Part shown: piece by piece, positions 63,946 through 64,000 of the stretch
How positions within the stretch are numbered: the stretch's first letter is position 1
Layout: each line of letters opens with the position of its first letter
NCBI GenBank assembly: GCA_900546435.1
Contig: URCQ01000002.1
Location: 74,213 to 138,212 of the forward strand
Direction of reading: 5' to 3'
Origin: an uncultured Pseudobutyrivibrio sp.
GTDB lineage: Bacteria > Bacillota > Clostridia > Lachnospirales > Lachnospiraceae
DNA: 64,000 bases
Made by a program: the position numbers and the translations under genes
Notes under the pieces: generated by a model
The model's input: only the letters and a program-made list of their open reading frames with translations
What the model was told of the DNA's origin: nothing
The model's database searches: none

Positions 63946-64000
63946 TGCCCAGTTCCGGAATCGAACCAGAGACACGAGGATTTTCAGTCCTCTGCTCTAC
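63946..64000 (-). tRNA. tRNA-Phe (GAA), 5' end outside the window
   Basis: The minus strand reads the D-arm end GTAGAGCAG, anticodon stem GAGGA, loop CTGAAAA (anticodon GAA), stem TCCTC, a 5-base variable loop, T stem TCTGG/CCGGA with loop TTCGATT, and the 3' acceptor strand ACTGGGC with discriminator A. CCA is not encoded. Confidence 0.85.

Noticed and set aside
1..64000. Transposons, prophage, CRISPR arrays
   Set aside because: No transposase, integrase, terminal inverted repeats or regularly spaced repeats were seen.

Overview
The window is about 64 kb of low-to-moderate GC chromosome from an anaerobic Firmicute. The gene complement points to a gut or plant-fibre degrading member of the Lachnospiraceae (Clostridia). 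The clues are a split two-subunit transketolase, a DUF134-NifX protein, a FakA-middle-domain stand-alone protein, GPH sugar symporters, several glycoside hydrolases without signal peptides, Cache/GGDEF and PilZ signalling proteins, and strong GGAGG ribosome binding sites. The genus cannot be fixed from the sequence alone. I see no phage, insertion sequence, rRNA operon or CRISPR array.

Layout. 0-8.7 kb: a truncated AAA/DUF4143 ATPase at the edge; an overlapping three-gene unit (GNAT, unknown membrane-anchored protein, ThiT-like protein); a Cache-HAMP-GGDEF diguanylate cyclase; a sodium symporter with a hypoxanthine-DNA glycosylase; a DUF134-NifX fusion with two palindromes in front of it; and a stand-alone FakA-like domain. 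8.8-25.7 kb: a carbohydrate region with an esterase-GPH symporter-GH31 operon and divergent AraC regulator, three more SGNH or alpha/beta esterases, an MCP-PilZ fusion, a TetR regulator, a DUF5060/DUF4038 glycosidase and an FGGY kinase. This region carries scars: a GPH symporter tail and a LacI regulator that has lost its N-terminal part and is fused head to head with the kinase. 25.9-35.9 kb: an exonuclease/phosphatase-family protein, then two potassium uptake loci. One is ktrB-ktrA, a small membrane protein and a KdpDE-like two-component system. The other is trkA-trkH plus a methyltransferase.

36-47 kb: a dead GHKL kinase, a GH43 enzyme, a mutarotase, a GntR(YtrA)-controlled ABC exporter with a clear promoter, an MFS transporter, a Dabb protein, Dus and an M20 peptidase. 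47-64 kb: enolase, split transketolase, an AAA/DUF234 ATPase, a radical SAM protein, a zinc-dependent phospholipase C-like protein, GNAT, HD and hydroxyacid dehydrogenase genes, a GH2 enzyme, NfeD and two unknown genes, a transaldolase-like aldolase, a YbaK deacylase, a small membrane protein and a tRNA-Phe cut by the edge.

Functionally, the hydrolases, esterases, symporters and kinase fit intracellular breakdown of imported, acetylated plant oligosaccharides feeding the pentose phosphate and glycolytic enzymes. The most unusual items are: the MCP-PilZ fusion; the KdpD variant with its orphan small membrane protein beside Ktr; a methionine-rich tail shared by carbohydrate enzymes; the DUF134-NifX gene with paired operators; a sequence motif repeated just after three terminators; and the deletion scars.
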